From a virus, in the IMG/VR virus record IMGVR_UViG_3300030109_000149, positions 1-48,825 of that record: DNA of 48,825 nt. One strand, given 5' to 3'. The notes beneath the pieces were generated by a model. The model was not told the DNA's origin. It did not search any database and saw nothing but the letters and a program-made list of their open reading frames with translations. Made by a program: the position numbers and the translations under genes. Position 1 is the first letter of the stretch, and each line of letters opens with the position of its first letter. Positions 24,707 to 34,063 of the stretch are shown here, one piece after another.

Positions 24707-25041
24707 TACCAAGGTACTCCTGATGCGTCTACTGGGGTTGCTTTTTTATTGATCTGACCTTGGAGGCCAGCTTCTTTGTCGGCGGCTGAGTCTTCATCTT
24801 CATCAGCATCTAGCGCAGCTTTGACCCACGCAATCGCGTTTTCTTTGGTCACATTATCGTAGGCAATAAAGTCTGATGAACTTGGATCACCAGACACGCC
24901 TTTTGAGCCGTAACAGTCTGCTTTGTATTCAGTACCGTTAATTGTTTCGACAGCCAAAAGCCGCCAGTGAATGTTGGTAATCAATCCAGAAGAGACTTGT
25001 CGGTCTACCTGCGGGATGTCCCATGTGAATGTCGCAGCCAT
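24706..25041 (-). CDS. Conserved small protein downstream of the tail fibre
   Basis: The 111-residue protein begins with a beta-strand-rich part (ATFTWDIPQVDRQ, LITNIHWRLLAVETINGTEYKADCYG) and ends with a helical, acidic region (ALDADEDEDSAADKEAGLQGQ). Similar Trp/Tyr-patterned small proteins are common behind fibre genes in marine phages (DUF7936-like, from memory). Its base usage is richer in G and C than the fibre-adjacent genes by eye. The start overlaps the fibre stop by one base. It could be a fibre chaperone or tip protein. Confidence 0.68.
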   Translation of the reverse strand: MAATFTWDIPQVDRQVSSGLITNIHWRLLAVETINGTEYKADCYGSKGVSGDPSSSDFIAYDNVTKENAIAWVKAALDADEDEDSAADKEAGLQGQINKKATPVDASGVPW

Positions 25042-28000
25042 TAGCTACCTCCTTTCAGTTTTGCTAGTTCTGTTTCCAGCGTTTCGATTCGGGCCATAGC
25101 TTCTTGCAAAGCCTTAGTAAGTTGCGGAGTAATTCTACCGTAATCTACCGCCCATGGTTCTTTTGCAGCTTCTTCGCCACCGACATAAACAACCTGTGGA
25201 ATTTGCTCATGTATCTCTTGCGCGATAAATCCAGTTTCTTCATTGCCGTTACCAATCCATTCGTAATCTCTTACCTGTAAGGCTTTAATAGTGTCCCACT
25301 GAGATGCTGTGTCTTGAATGTTGGTTTTTAGGCGCATGTCGGAAGATGTGTTGTAAGCAACACTGCCTGTGCCATCTCCCGTTATACTTCCTTGCTCGCC
25401 ACCTATATCTCGAAAACTGATGTATTTTGCAGCAGAAAATGCGTTGTCATTAGAAAACATAACAGCCATGCAGATCGAGCCAGACTCAACACTAGTATCA
25501 GAGTCATCGACAATCAGCGAGGGGCCAGTGGTGGTTGCATTTGAGGCTATGTGACATGCTCTAGCAGTCATGTCATCGGCGGTTGTAGTAGTAGTATTTA
25601 CAAGCAATACCCCACCGCTACTAATACGCATTGCTTCACTAGCGCCGACAGTAAACTCCATGACATCTGTGCTATGATTGTATTGAATCATACCTGCGTT
25701 GTTATCGTCAGGATCACCAAACGCAATATTACAAAGGCTGTCGTTAGGGGAGAGCATACTGAAGCCAACATCGCCAGAGTTTTCAAGAACCAAATCATCG
25801 AGTGTTGTTCCAACAGCGGATACGCCAGACGCACCAGTAGCAACATGCAAAGCTGATAGCGGAGTATCAGTGCCAATTCCTACATGATTATTACCTCCAT
25901 CAACAAAAATCATGTGCGTATAGCCGTTTGACTCAACGCGAAAGTCGAGGTTATGACTATCTTGGTTAAATACAGTCTCATCCGTAGTAAGATCAACGCG
26001 ATTTTGCAGCCCCGCTGATCCATCGTTAGTATTAATTTTTATTCGACCTTGTTCTGAACCACTGGTAACTCCCGGCGAAAATACTGCAATTTGTGCGTAT
26101 ATGTCTCTATTACCATCGCTGTCATCTGCTTTGAAGTTGATTATCGCTATGTCATCTGTGGTGGCGGGAGAAGCCGAGTCACGAATAAAATCTAAGATCG
26201 GGCCATCATTAGCATCAGCGTCAGTACAGACGAGGGCAAGAGTTGTATTATTGTCAGCCCTAGCAATATTTACCTTAGCATCGTAATCAGTAGTGGTATT
26301 TATTAAAATATCGCCCGACTCGTTGATCCTCATGGCCTCGCCCAGCGACGTAGAGCCATCGGGAGTTGTAGAAAAAACCATTCTTCCGGGCATGTCGTTA
26401 GACCCCGGTGTGCCATCTGACTCGCCCAGTATCCTTGCGGCGCTAGTTACGCTATCAACACCATCATTTCCGCTAAACAATATCGAACCAAGGTTGTCTC
26501 CACTGTTAACAATCGTGTTACCACCAACGGTGCCATTTCTAGATTTAATAAAATTTAAAACTGGAGCATTAGCGTTATTACTAAATCTTGCTATGGAAAT
26601 CGTTGAAGTGGCGTTAGTTGTTCCACTCACTTGCAATGGTGCGGTTGCGTAGGCTGTTACAGGGGTATCAGTTCCAATAAGAACTTTATTGTTTCCGCCA
26701 TCAACAAACAGCATGTTAGCGTTGCCGTCTGATTCAACACGGAAGTCGAGGTCTACGCTGTCTTCGTTAAAGACAGTTTCGGTAGCGTTAAAATCTAAAC
26801 GGCTTCGATCAGAACCTGCTACTTTGGTATTAAATTCTAATCCAGCATCTTCACTGCCATCAGTTACATCAATAAGCCTTGTTTCGATTCTAACCATATC
26901 AAGAGTTTCTGCGGCATCATTTTTACCGCGAAACTCAACGCGCCCAAGCTGGTCGTTAGCTGCGGGGCTTCCATGTAACCTATCTAATTTTAGGATTGGC
27001 CCCTGAGAAGTGCCCCCATTGGTGCATTCTATGTTAATTCCATCATCTTGTTCTGAAGTGGTCACATGGAGCTTGGCAGAAGGCGAAGAATCCCCGATTC
27101 CGATGTCACCTGCGTTTGTAATTCGTAGTACCTCGGCTACTGAGGCAGAACCATCAGGAACAGTAGAAATAACCAACCTCCCCGGCACATCGTCTGATCC
27201 GGGGGTGCCATCTATCGCCGCTGCTATTTGTACGGGTCGAGTAGCAACGTCGCCGCCATCATCAGCAGCAAACTGTATCAATCCCACGGTGTCGCCAGAC
27301 TGAACGATTGTGCCTCCGGCTGTTGCAATTGAACCGTTTCGACTTTTGCCTAATATAAATCTAGGGCCACTCGTATCAGCAGAGTATCGAACAACACCAA
27401 GAGTGGTACCTCCGTTGTCCGTTCCAACAACCCCTAGATGAGGATTAACTCCTGCCACCGCTATTTGCGCGTTGAAACCAAGCATCACTCGGTTGCTGCT
27501 TCCTTGAATAAACAGAGCGTTAGCGTCGGTATTTGTTTCGACGCGAAAGTCCACATCTGCACCTGCTTCGTTGAACACAGCGCCACCGTCTTGAGTGAGA
27601 GCACCATCAATGTCTACTACATCAAGATTAGTAGTACCATCTATGTCTGCATCACCTGAAATGTCCAGCGTAGCCGCATCAAGTTCACCAGTGATCGTAA
27701 AGTTACGAATGCCTGTGTAGTCTTTGTTAGAATCAAGTATAACGGCTTTAGAAGCTACAGCAGTACCTACAGCAGTGCTTCCTAAGTCTAAGGCATTTAG
27801 TTCGCTTAATACGGCTGTAATACCATCTAAGGTATTGATTTCAGCCGCTGTGACTGTTACGCCATCAAGTATATTAAGTTCTGCTGCTGTGGCTGTTACA
27901 GCCGTTCCATTTATAGACAATGCATCAGTTTCAAGAGTTCCATCTACATCTACATCACCTGAAATATCTAAAGTAGCTGCATCCAATTCGCCTGTGATTG

Positions 28001-29132
28001 TCAGATTGCGAATGCCAGTATAGTCTTTGTTTGCATCTAAGATTACAGCTTTAGAAGCAATAGCAGTACCTACTGCGGTACTACCAAGGTCTAGTGCATT
28101 AAGTTCGCCTACAACTGCTGTAATGCCATCTAAAGTATTAATCTCAGAAGCGGTAGCTGTTACGCCATCTAATATATTAAGTTCTGCTGCCGTAGAAGTA
28201 ACCGTTGTGCCGTTAATAGATAGTGCATCAGTTTCCAACGTACCGTCAATGTCGGCATTGCCTGATATGTCCAGTGAACCTGCATCTAACTCTCCAGTAA
28301 GTGTAATGTTTCTAAAGCTTGCTACGTCTTTGTTAGAGTCTACTGTTACAACTTTATCAGCTACTACAGTTCCTGTGGACTGTCCAGTATCACTATAATT
28401 AAGCTCTGCTGCTGTACTGGTTACGGCTGTACCATTGATAGATAGAGCATCTGTCTCTAACGTACCATCAATATCAGCATCTCCAGAAATGTCAAGAGAT
28501 CCTGCATCTAGTTCCCCGGTTAGGGTAATATTACGGAAGCTGGCTACATCTTTATTAGCATCTGCTGTAACTACTTTACTAGCTACTACCACACCTACAG
28601 CAGCACCAGTGTCAGTGTAATTAAGTTCTGTTGTAGTGGCTGTAACGCCATCAAGAAGATTAATTTCTGTTGCGGTAGACGTTACACCGTCCATAATGTT
28701 TAGTTCAGCAGCCGTAGCCGTAATAGCAGTGCCGTTAAAGTTTATAGCATCTGCGTAAACTGTTCCATCAAAATAACCGTCTTTAAATTCTAGTGAAGAC
28801 GTACCTAAGTCTATGTCATTATCTGTGACAGGAACAATAGCACCGTCCTGTACACGTACTTGCTCAACCGCACTACTAGATACTTCTACAAAAAAACCTA
28901 CTCTATTATTTGTGCCATCTACTACAACCTTGTTAAGAAAATCTAAGTCACCAATCTGAGGCACGTTACCGCCTTGTCCAGTATTCCCATCATGCCTGTG
29001 ACCTGTGCTAGAAGCACTAGATGAAGAGTATGCAAAAGCATTTACTAGTTGGTTATATTCGTTATTAAATAAAGCTGCTGTAACAGTATCACCATCTGCA
29101 AAAGAACTTTGTCTTGTATAATTCTGAGCCAT
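25041..29132 (-). CDS. Tail fibre / tailspike with repeat modules and S74 chaperone domain
   Basis: The 1,363-residue receptor-binding candidate starts with a particle-binding head (NYTRQSSFADGDTVTAALFNNEYNQLVNAF), continues with about four beta-repeat modules of the TAAELNILDGVTATASEIN / LTITGELDAATLDISGD type (about residues 130-500), then three longer modules sharing VFNEDSVDLDFRVES and GGNNKVLIGTDTP. The C terminus is an intramolecular chaperone autoprocessing domain (peptidase S74): SSDMRLKTNIQD with the catalytic Ser-Asp-type site, then RDYEWIGNGNEETGFIAQEIHEQIPQVV and a coiled-coil tail. Such domains trimerise the fibre and cleave themselves off. Fibre function and S74 family are well supported; receptor unknown. 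Confidence 0.92.
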   Translation of the reverse strand: MAQNYTRQSSFADGDTVTAALFNNEYNQLVNAFAYSSSSASSTGHRHDGNTGQGGNVPQIGDLDFLNKVVVDGTNNRVGFFVEVSSSAVEQVRVQDGAIVPVTDNDIDLGTSSLEFKDGYFDGTVYADAINFNGTAITATAAELNIMDGVTSTATEINLLDGVTATTTELNYTDTGAAVGVVVASKVVTADANKDVASFRNITLTGELDAGSLDISGDADIDGTLETDALSINGTAVTSTAAELNYSDTGQSTGTVVADKVVTVDSNKDVASFRNITLTGELDAGSLDISGNADIDGTLETDALSINGTTVTSTAAELNILDGVTATASEINTLDGITAVVGELNALDLGSTAVGTAIASKAVILDANKDYTGIRNLTITGELDAATLDISGDVDVDGTLETDALSINGTAVTATAAELNILDGVTVTAAEINTLDGITAVLSELNALDLGSTAVGTAVASKAVILDSNKDYTGIRNFTITGELDAATLDISGDADIDGTTNLDVVDIDGALTQDGGAVFNEAGADVDFRVETNTDANALFIQGSSNRVMLGFNAQIAVAGVNPHLGVVGTDNGGTTLGVVRYSADTSGPRFILGKSRNGSIATAGGTIVQSGDTVGLIQFAADDGGDVATRPVQIAAAIDGTPGSDDVPGRLVISTVPDGSASVAEVLRITNAGDIGIGDSSPSAKLHVTTSEQDDGINIECTNGGTSQGPILKLDRLHGSPAANDQLGRVEFRGKNDAAETLDMVRIETRLIDVTDGSEDAGLEFNTKVAGSDRSRLDFNATETVFNEDSVDLDFRVESDGNANMLFVDGGNNKVLIGTDTPVTAYATAPLQVSGTTNATSTISIARFSNNANAPVLNFIKSRNGTVGGNTIVNSGDNLGSILFSGNDGVDSVTSAARILGESDGTPGSNDMPGRMVFSTTPDGSTSLGEAMRINESGDILINTTTDYDAKVNIARADNNTTLALVCTDADANDGPILDFIRDSASPATTDDIAIINFKADDSDGNRDIYAQIAVFSPGVTSGSEQGRIKINTNDGSAGLQNRVDLTTDETVFNQDSHNLDFRVESNGYTHMIFVDGGNNHVGIGTDTPLSALHVATGASGVSAVGTTLDDLVLENSGDVGFSMLSPNDSLCNIAFGDPDDNNAGMIQYNHSTDVMEFTVGASEAMRISSGGVLLVNTTTTTADDMTARACHIASNATTTGPSLIVDDSDTSVESGSICMAVMFSNDNAFSAAKYISFRDIGGEQGSITGDGTGSVAYNTSSDMRLKTNIQDTASQWDTIKALQVRDYEWIGNGNEETGFIAQEIHEQIPQVVYVGGEEAAKEPWAVDYGRITPQLTKALQEAMARIETLETELAKLKGGS
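27618..28740 (-). repeat. Internal repeat modules of tail fibre
   Basis: This region encodes successive copies of the ELNxLDGVTAT-xEIN and GELDAxxLDISGDxDIDGT modules. Clear copies occur around 28640-28740, 28430-28560, 28195-28330, 27900-28020 and 27650-27880, alternating two sub-types (VASFRNITLTGELDAGSL and YTGIRNLTITGELDAATL). Near-identical stretches of tens of bases could serve as recombination sites for fibre-length change. Confidence 0.85.
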
Positions 29133-29135
29133 TTA

Positions 29136-30731
29136 CTATCTCCTACCTGATGGCATATAATCTATATAAATACCGTTAACAGCGTATGCTGCTTTTTGAT
29201 CGTCGCTAGATACTCTAAAGCTACAAGTATTTCCAGAGCCTTCTAAAGTTATCCTTTCCATTGGATCAGATGTTGCACCAAATGTCATTGTGCCAAATAC
29301 GCCTGAGTTAAATATTGCTGGTAACTGAATCGTAGTAACAGCAAAAGGTTCTGGTTGAGGTATTAAATTATCTTCATAGTCAAACCTAACCCTAAAGTTT
29401 GGCTCAATAGCACCTTCTGGACTAAAAGAAACTCTTGCATATTTAAGAGTTTTACGTGTACCTATATCGCCAAAGTCAAAGTCAGGTGTTTGATATATAG
29501 CATCTATGTTTGTTGCTGAACCTGCTTCAAGAAATGAAGAACCAGTATCGTGATTATAAATAAAACCATCTTTATCACCGTGAAATATTTTTTCTACACC
29601 ATCTTTGTTTACATCAGAGACAAAGCCTAATGCTTGGATACCTAGCGTTTCTGACCACGCAAAACCTTGAGAAGTAAAAGTCCCTATAATACCTTTAGCA
29701 GTAGAAGGGCTTTCTCCCTCTTTACTATAAAATAATCTGTACTGTGACTTACTACGAAGAACACCGCTTGTAATTATAAAGGCTGAGTCAGCGGCTATAT
29801 CAGAAACAATCTTTTGAATTTGCCTACTAACTGAGCTTAACTCTACGTCACCAATACGTGCTGTACCTGCAATAGTACGCACACCATCAGGTGCAAGAAA
29901 TAAAATATCACCGCCTACTTCCTGTATACTGCCACCATTGACACAGCCTACGTTAGTTGTTATAGGCACAACAGCTACAGTAGAAGAGTTATTAATATTT
30001 ACAAGTTTATGTATGCTGTTTTTACAAAATATTATAAGATCACTACGGAAACTAGCAAGACCTACAACAGCATCTTCAATTACTACACTTCCTGATCCAG
30101 TGCTACTGAAGCTATCAATGTCATTAGTGCCACTATAAAAAATAGTATTCTTTGCTGTAGAAGCTCCTGCTACTACTAAGTGCTTGTCATGTATTACACC
30201 AAAAGCAGGGCCTGTAGTACCACTAACTGTAATTTCTTTTGCAAAGAATGTACGGGAAGTTAAGCCTCCTGTTCCTGTCATTTGAAATAGAAAGGGTTCG
30301 TTTACGCCATCACATATTACAAGCTCACCGTAATCAGAAGTACCTTCGTACAAAGCAAAAGTACAACGTCCTTGAGAAGTTCTTGCAGATACTGAACGAC
30401 CTGTAAAGGTTGAGTAGTTATCTCCAGATGCATCTACACTAGCTCTATTAATCTGAAGCCAAGTTTCTTCACCATCGACACTAAAAAATATACCTGTACC
30501 TGAACAAACAATAATACCATCTGCGTATACTGCCATGCCCAACACAGCTTCGCTAGAGTTAGGTTTAGTATCACCAAAGGCTGTGAAGCCGTTTATGCGC
30601 CTGTAACCCCCGTCAGGATCTACCTCAAAGTTTCTTAGGCGTGTAGCAAACCCCGGCTGAGAAAGCATTTCTAGCTGGTTGAGGTTGACGTTTAAGCCGC
30701 CTTTGCATGAGTAACCCCAAGGTTGAGACAC
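29136..30731 (-). CDS. Tail nozzle / stabilisation protein (T7 gp12, P22 gp10-like)
   Basis: The 531-residue protein is predominantly beta-structured and propeller-like: repeated aromatic and Gly turns such as GYSCKGGLNVNLNQLEML, LRNFEVDPDGGYRRINGFTAFG, and GDKDGFIYNHDTGSSFLEAG. The N-terminal 'GGLNxxxNxxxLxPGxxxxLxN-xDP-GGYRRI' arrangement is typical of podoviral tail tubular protein B or P22 gp10-type tail hub proteins. Position directly after the adaptor protein and before the fibre supports this. The overlap with the preceding gene is one base. Confidence 0.78.
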   Translation of the reverse strand: MSQPWGYSCKGGLNVNLNQLEMLSQPGFATRLRNFEVDPDGGYRRINGFTAFGDTKPNSSEAVLGMAVYADGIIVCSGTGIFFSVDGEETWLQINRASVDASGDNYSTFTGRSVSARTSQGRCTFALYEGTSDYGELVICDGVNEPFLFQMTGTGGLTSRTFFAKEITVSGTTGPAFGVIHDKHLVVAGASTAKNTIFYSGTNDIDSFSSTGSGSVVIEDAVVGLASFRSDLIIFCKNSIHKLVNINNSSTVAVVPITTNVGCVNGGSIQEVGGDILFLAPDGVRTIAGTARIGDVELSSVSRQIQKIVSDIAADSAFIITSGVLRSKSQYRLFYSKEGESPSTAKGIIGTFTSQGFAWSETLGIQALGFVSDVNKDGVEKIFHGDKDGFIYNHDTGSSFLEAGSATNIDAIYQTPDFDFGDIGTRKTLKYARVSFSPEGAIEPNFRVRFDYEDNLIPQPEPFAVTTIQLPAIFNSGVFGTMTFGATSDPMERITLEGSGNTCSFRVSSDDQKAAYAVNGIYIDYMPSGRR

Positions 30732-31501
30732 TAGACATACCTCACACGATCATCTTTTACATAACCGGGATCAGGAGCCATAAGACGCAACTTCATAAGT
30801 TTTAAACCACGCTTGTAGTCTTCAAGAGCAAATGCAGCAGCCTGAGAGTTTTCTTTAAACTGATGCATAAAGTATCTAGCCCTTGCAATAAGAACAGTTC
30901 TGTACACATCAGGAAATACTATTTCATCACCATGTGCAGATAGTTCTGTTGGAAGATCGTAAGCAAAGTAAATTACTTTGTATACTTTATCAGGTATAGG
31001 ACTCAAACCAAATGTTCTGCCATCTGAACTTCTAATAACCCGACTAGGCACTCCAAACTTTTGAGTATCTGCATCGTCAAGATTCTCACTAATGCGATAG
31101 AAGTCTTTCCACTCTTCTATTGTAGTGTATCTAAGATTACGCGCTACAAAAGGAGCAGACTCTCCACTAACACCCACAGTAGTTAAGTAAAAGTTTTCAA
31201 ACTCTACTGCGCCATAGTCTGTGGTCAAAGAAGAACTAGCTGGTTTTAATTCATACCAACGTGTACCTGCTACAGTTTCTTGAGACACATTACCAAACGT
31301 AGGATCACTTGCTCCGCTTTCAGCAGTTGCTAAAAAAGGCCACTTAGCCTCTTCTGTTACAATATCTAAATAAGCTCTATTGATAAGATCCTTAGCATGT
31401 TGCTGGACACCAATAGCATTAGCGAAGGTTGAAGAAGTCAAAGCAACCTCATTCAACTCTCGCAATAGCTCATTAGTTAACTGTAAAAAAGTAGTAGCCA
31501 T
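30731..31501 (-). CDS. Head-tail adaptor (tail tubular protein A / P22 gp4-like)
   Basis: The 256-residue protein starts with a helical N terminus (FLQLTNELLRELNEVAL), continues DLINRAYLDIVTEEAKWPFL, contains a beta-rich middle and ends in a helix (FALEDYKRGLKLMKLRLMAPD). The 'LV-NR.L.E.NE.....F......Q..AKD.IN.A..DI....WPF' pattern is typical of podoviral adaptor proteins that sit beneath the portal. It neighbours the nozzle gene, and its ATG overlaps the stop of a 47-residue gene upstream. Confidence 0.82.
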   Translation of the reverse strand: MATTFLQLTNELLRELNEVALTSSTFANAIGVQQHAKDLINRAYLDIVTEEAKWPFLATAESGASDPTFGNVSQETVAGTRWYELKPASSSLTTDYGAVEFENFYLTTVGVSGESAPFVARNLRYTTIEEWKDFYRISENLDDADTQKFGVPSRVIRSSDGRTFGLSPIPDKVYKVIYFAYDLPTELSAHGDEIVFPDVYRTVLIARARYFMHQFKENSQAAAFALEDYKRGLKLMKLRLMAPDPGYVKDDRVRYV

Positions 31502-31644
31502 TATTTTTTATGAACCTTTTGTATTTCAAAATTAGCAGTAAGCGAAGCACCTTTATGTGCTTTAAACTTACCTTCATGCTTCATAAGCTTATAAGACTTA
31601 CCACTTTTCATCCAGTGATAGCCTTTAGGCGCTTTAACTTTCAT
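31501..31644 (-). CDS. 47-residue Lys-rich micro-protein
   Basis: A short frame from ATG 31644 to TAA 31501 encodes a basic 47-residue protein (KVKAPKGYHWMKSGKSYKLMK, then HEGKFKAHKGA and a strand-like LTANFEIQKVHKK). The GYHWMK-SYKLMK-KFKAHKGA pattern recurs in marine phage genomes as I recall. Its start overlaps the stop of the Met-rich gene by 4 bases (ATGA) and its stop overlaps the adaptor ATG. The coupling at both ends makes it a confident gene. Confidence 0.75.
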   Translation of the reverse strand: MKVKAPKGYHWMKSGKSYKLMKHEGKFKAHKGASLTANFEIQKVHKK

Positions 31645-31943
31645 CGTCCTTTAGGCAAGCTTTTGTTATAGCCAGCCATCTTGTTACAAGCTGATTCCAT
31701 TGCATAAATATCTGAACCACCTTTCATTTTACCACCGTGACCTTTCATAGCACGACCACCATACATCATACCTTCGCGCTTGCCACCCATCATCATTTGA
31801 CTACGCATACTACCCATCATGTCTTCATCCATCTTAGACATACCCATAGCAGCTTTCTTACGCTCCATTCCACCATACATCATCATGCTTCTCCCTGTGT
31901 ACTCATTAGGTACATAACCTTTTTTTCTAGGTACTTTATTCAT
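31641..31943 (-). CDS. Met/Gly/Lys-rich low-complexity protein
   Basis: The 100-residue protein is extraordinarily rich in Met (about 20), Gly and Lys, with repeated motifs MMMYGGM, MMMGGKREGMMYGG and MKGHGGKMKGG, and a more ordered C terminus (DIYAMESACNKMAGYNKSLPKGR). Its start is fused to the stop of the upstream gene. Such Met-rich proteins next to capsid genes are known in marine phages but unexplained. Minor virion or DNA-contacting roles are conceivable. Confidence 0.75.
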   Translation of the reverse strand: MNKVPRKKGYVPNEYTGRSMMMYGGMERKKAAMGMSKMDEDMMGSMRSQMMMGGKREGMMYGGRAMKGHGGKMKGGSDIYAMESACNKMAGYNKSLPKGR

Positions 31944-32152
31944 CAGTCTTGTTCCATAGAAAAAGTTTTACTTTTATCTCTAGCTGCCTCAAACTCTGTA
32001 GCATACTGCGATGTATCTACATCTTTTCTAAAGATTCGTTCATAGTTATCTTTGTACTGCGAAAGATTCATTCCTTTGCGAAATCTACTATCTTTACTTA
32101 CGATAGCTTTACGGAACATCATAGGGTTTTCATTAGAACCAACTTGAGGCAT
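31943..32152 (-). CDS. Small conserved structural-region protein
   Basis: Start placed at ATG 32152 with GGAG upstream (69 residues); an in-frame start at 32197 would run through the terminator hairpin downstream of the capsid gene. The product is basic at first (FRKAIVSKDSRFRKGMNLSQYK) and charged throughout (DNYERIFRKDVDTSQYATEFEAARDKSK). No family is recognised. It is the first gene of a four-gene small-protein run ahead of the adaptor. Confidence 0.7.
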   Translation of the reverse strand: MPQVGSNENPMMFRKAIVSKDSRFRKGMNLSQYKDNYERIFRKDVDTSQYATEFEAARDKSKTFSMEQD

Positions 32153-32169
32153 AGTTAAATCTCCAGTAA

Positions 32170-32196
32170 AGGAAAGGGGCCACCTAAGCAGCCCCA
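32170..32196 (-). terminator. Rho-independent-type terminator after major capsid gene
   Basis: Read leftward, GGGGC (32195-32191) and GCCCC (32180-32176) form a 5-bp stem with a 10-base loop, followed by TTTCCTTT. It lies just past the capsid stop at 32203. The stem is short and the T-tract interrupted, so partial termination is more likely, lowering expression of later genes relative to capsid. The same GGGGC/GCCCC-TTTC layout occurs at 48278-48301. Confidence 0.55.
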
Positions 32197-32202
32197 TCCA
32201 GT

Positions 32203-33192
32203 TTAGTCGATGCCGTAGAAGGCAGACACAAGAGCTTCAGGGCGAAGTACCTGTGCGCCGTATACGTGCAGACCACGAACAATATCACCAAAGCTATCTG
32301 GATCACGGATGACCTCAGTGCTGGTAATAGTTTGTGCAGTAGCCGTAGAAGACATGTGACCAGCCAAGCATTGTCCAGCAGCGTTAGTCGTTGCAGCAAT
32401 GTTGTTAGTTTTGTACATATCAAAACCACGAAGCTTACCAGAGCTTACCAATCCATTGCGGATTGAGCCTTGGCCTGCGTTGTAGTCAACTGACAAGAGC
32501 TTAGAAGAACTCTGAACAAGTACTTCGTAAAACTCTGGATTAGCAAGGAACCAACGTCCTTCTTCTGGTACGTTTTGCTCATCAAGCAAACGAGCCATGC
32601 GAGAAAGAACATCAATAGGATCATGCTCACTGCCAGCAAAACCAATGTCCAAGTTACCAGTACCATCAAAAGTACCAGCAGCAAGGTCAGTAGCGTTGTC
32701 AGAACCAAGAATGTGGTTAGGGCTAGAAGCCGACACACCAGCAATCATCTCAGCAATAACACCTGCGTCAAAAGCATCACGCAATGCGTAAGCCGCTGAA
32801 GAGGTTGCTACGTCACGGAAGTTGACATGAGACATATTTGTTTCAATATCATCAACGATGAATTTGAAAGCATTTGCAACGTCAACGATCAAAGTAAGCT
32901 CTTGATCGGTTAGTGCAGTCTTTGTAATGTCAGCGCCACGCTCGTAGTTGACAACTGTGATTTCAGGTTCTTTGATGATGCGAACACTGTCACCAAACGC
33001 AGAGATTTCTCCAGCATAGTCGGTGTTAGTGATTGCTTCAACTACAGAAGCCTTACGGAAAAAGTTTAGTACCTGCTTGGAATAAACTTTGGGTAGGAAA
33101 AACGAATTAGTTTGTCCTGATACGGAGTTACCAAAGTTACCATTGGTATCCGTAGATTGCTCAAAAAATTGATCTGATACATTAAAAGCCAT
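32203..33192 (-). CDS. Major capsid protein
   Basis: The 329-residue protein lies directly after the scaffold gene, 24 bases apart, and is followed by a terminator, as expected for the most expressed gene. It shows a coat-protein outline: N-terminal arm (NVSDQFFEQSTDTNGNFGN), YSKQVLNFFRKASVVEAITN, an E-loop-like SVRIIKEPEITVVNYERG, a spine helix (AYALRDAFDAGVIAEMIAGV), and VPEEGRWFLANPEFYEVLV followed by LRGFDMYKTNNI, typical of podoviral HK97-fold coat proteins. The fold is inferred from pattern and context. Confidence 0.9.
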   Translation of the reverse strand: MAFNVSDQFFEQSTDTNGNFGNSVSGQTNSFFLPKVYSKQVLNFFRKASVVEAITNTDYAGEISAFGDSVRIIKEPEITVVNYERGADITKTALTDQELTLIVDVANAFKFIVDDIETNMSHVNFRDVATSSAAYALRDAFDAGVIAEMIAGVSASSPNHILGSDNATDLAAGTFDGTGNLDIGFAGSEHDPIDVLSRMARLLDEQNVPEEGRWFLANPEFYEVLVQSSSKLLSVDYNAGQGSIRNGLVSSGKLRGFDMYKTNNIAATTNAAGQCLAGHMSSTATAQTITSTEVIRDPDSFGDIVRGLHVYGAQVLRPEALVSAFYGID

Positions 33193-33216
33193 GTTAATAT
33201 ACTCCTAGTAAAACAT

Positions 33217-34047
33217 TTATTTTACTACTCTGCCCTCCGACATAGCTTGACGAATTTCATCTTCGTATTTATCAAACTGGTCAAGGGACATCGCAGCGAT
33301 TTCCCGTTCAGTCCAGATTTTAGGCTGCTTTGCATCTATGGATGTTGTTTTTGTTGATACCATATCTGCTGCACTGCCACGTTGTTGTGGCTGCTGTTGT
33401 CTGGGCTGTTGTGTTTGAGACATGCCAGTTTCTAACTTGTACAAGTCAATAGCTTTAGATGCTAACGTCACATTATCAGGATTATTGTAAATCCAATCTT
33501 GTATTTGTTCAGGTTGCTCTTTAGCCCACTCATGGAACTGCTCATCCCCTCTGAGGTCTTCAAAGTCAGGATGACGTTGTTTAAGTGTGCTTTCAGCTTC
33601 TCTACGCAATACTTCAGACTCACGTTGCCGCATAGACTGTAGTTGTGCTTCAAGATCTGCTACCTGTCGTTGACTCTGCATATGTGCTACAGATTCAACA
33701 GTATTATACAAGTCAGGATACTCCTGCTTAAAACTCTCTAACTCTTCTTCAGACTTAGGGGGTGCATAAGCTGGTTGTGCTGACTGAGCCATCGCAGTTA
33801 GTTCTTGTTCTCTCTGCTTAAACTCTGCAAGCTTATCATCATAATGTTTTTTTAAATCATCGTAACGCTTTTTGTAGTTAGTTCTTTTACGAGGTTGAGC
33901 TTCTTCTTCAGGGGCCTCTTCTGGGGTAGCCTGTTGTTGCTCTGGGTAAAATAATCCATCTGCATCACCCATTTTAGGTTTGTCAGGCGTATGCCAAGGC
34001 TTACGCGCATTATAAGGATTACTAACTTCTTCTTGTACTTCTGCCAT
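33217..34047 (-). CDS. Capsid scaffolding protein
   Basis: Start placed at ATG 34047, six to eight bases after AAGGAG (276 residues). The protein is acidic, Gln/Glu-rich and helical (KQREQELTAMAQSAQ, ADLEAQLQSMRQRESEVLRREAE), with a disordered N terminus rich in Pro/Glu (PEEAPEEEAQPRKRTNYKKR). It has the composition and location, between portal-side genes and the major capsid gene, of podoviral scaffolds that guide procapsid assembly and then leave. No protease motif is seen. Confidence 0.85.
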   Translation of the reverse strand: MAEVQEEVSNPYNARKPWHTPDKPKMGDADGLFYPEQQQATPEEAPEEEAQPRKRTNYKKRYDDLKKHYDDKLAEFKQREQELTAMAQSAQPAYAPPKSEEELESFKQEYPDLYNTVESVAHMQSQRQVADLEAQLQSMRQRESEVLRREAESTLKQRHPDFEDLRGDEQFHEWAKEQPEQIQDWIYNNPDNVTLASKAIDLYKLETGMSQTQQPRQQQPQQRGSAADMVSTKTTSIDAKQPKIWTEREIAAMSLDQFDKYEDEIRQAMSEGRVVK

Positions 34048-34063
34048 TCTCAATCTCCTTCAC

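Noticed and set aside
25369-28620. Numerous rightward frames of 60-120 codons inside the tail fibre gene
   Set aside because: They arise from the repetitive Ser/Thr/Val/Ala codons of the fibre gene read backward, lack ribosome sites, and run against the transcription direction of the whole block.
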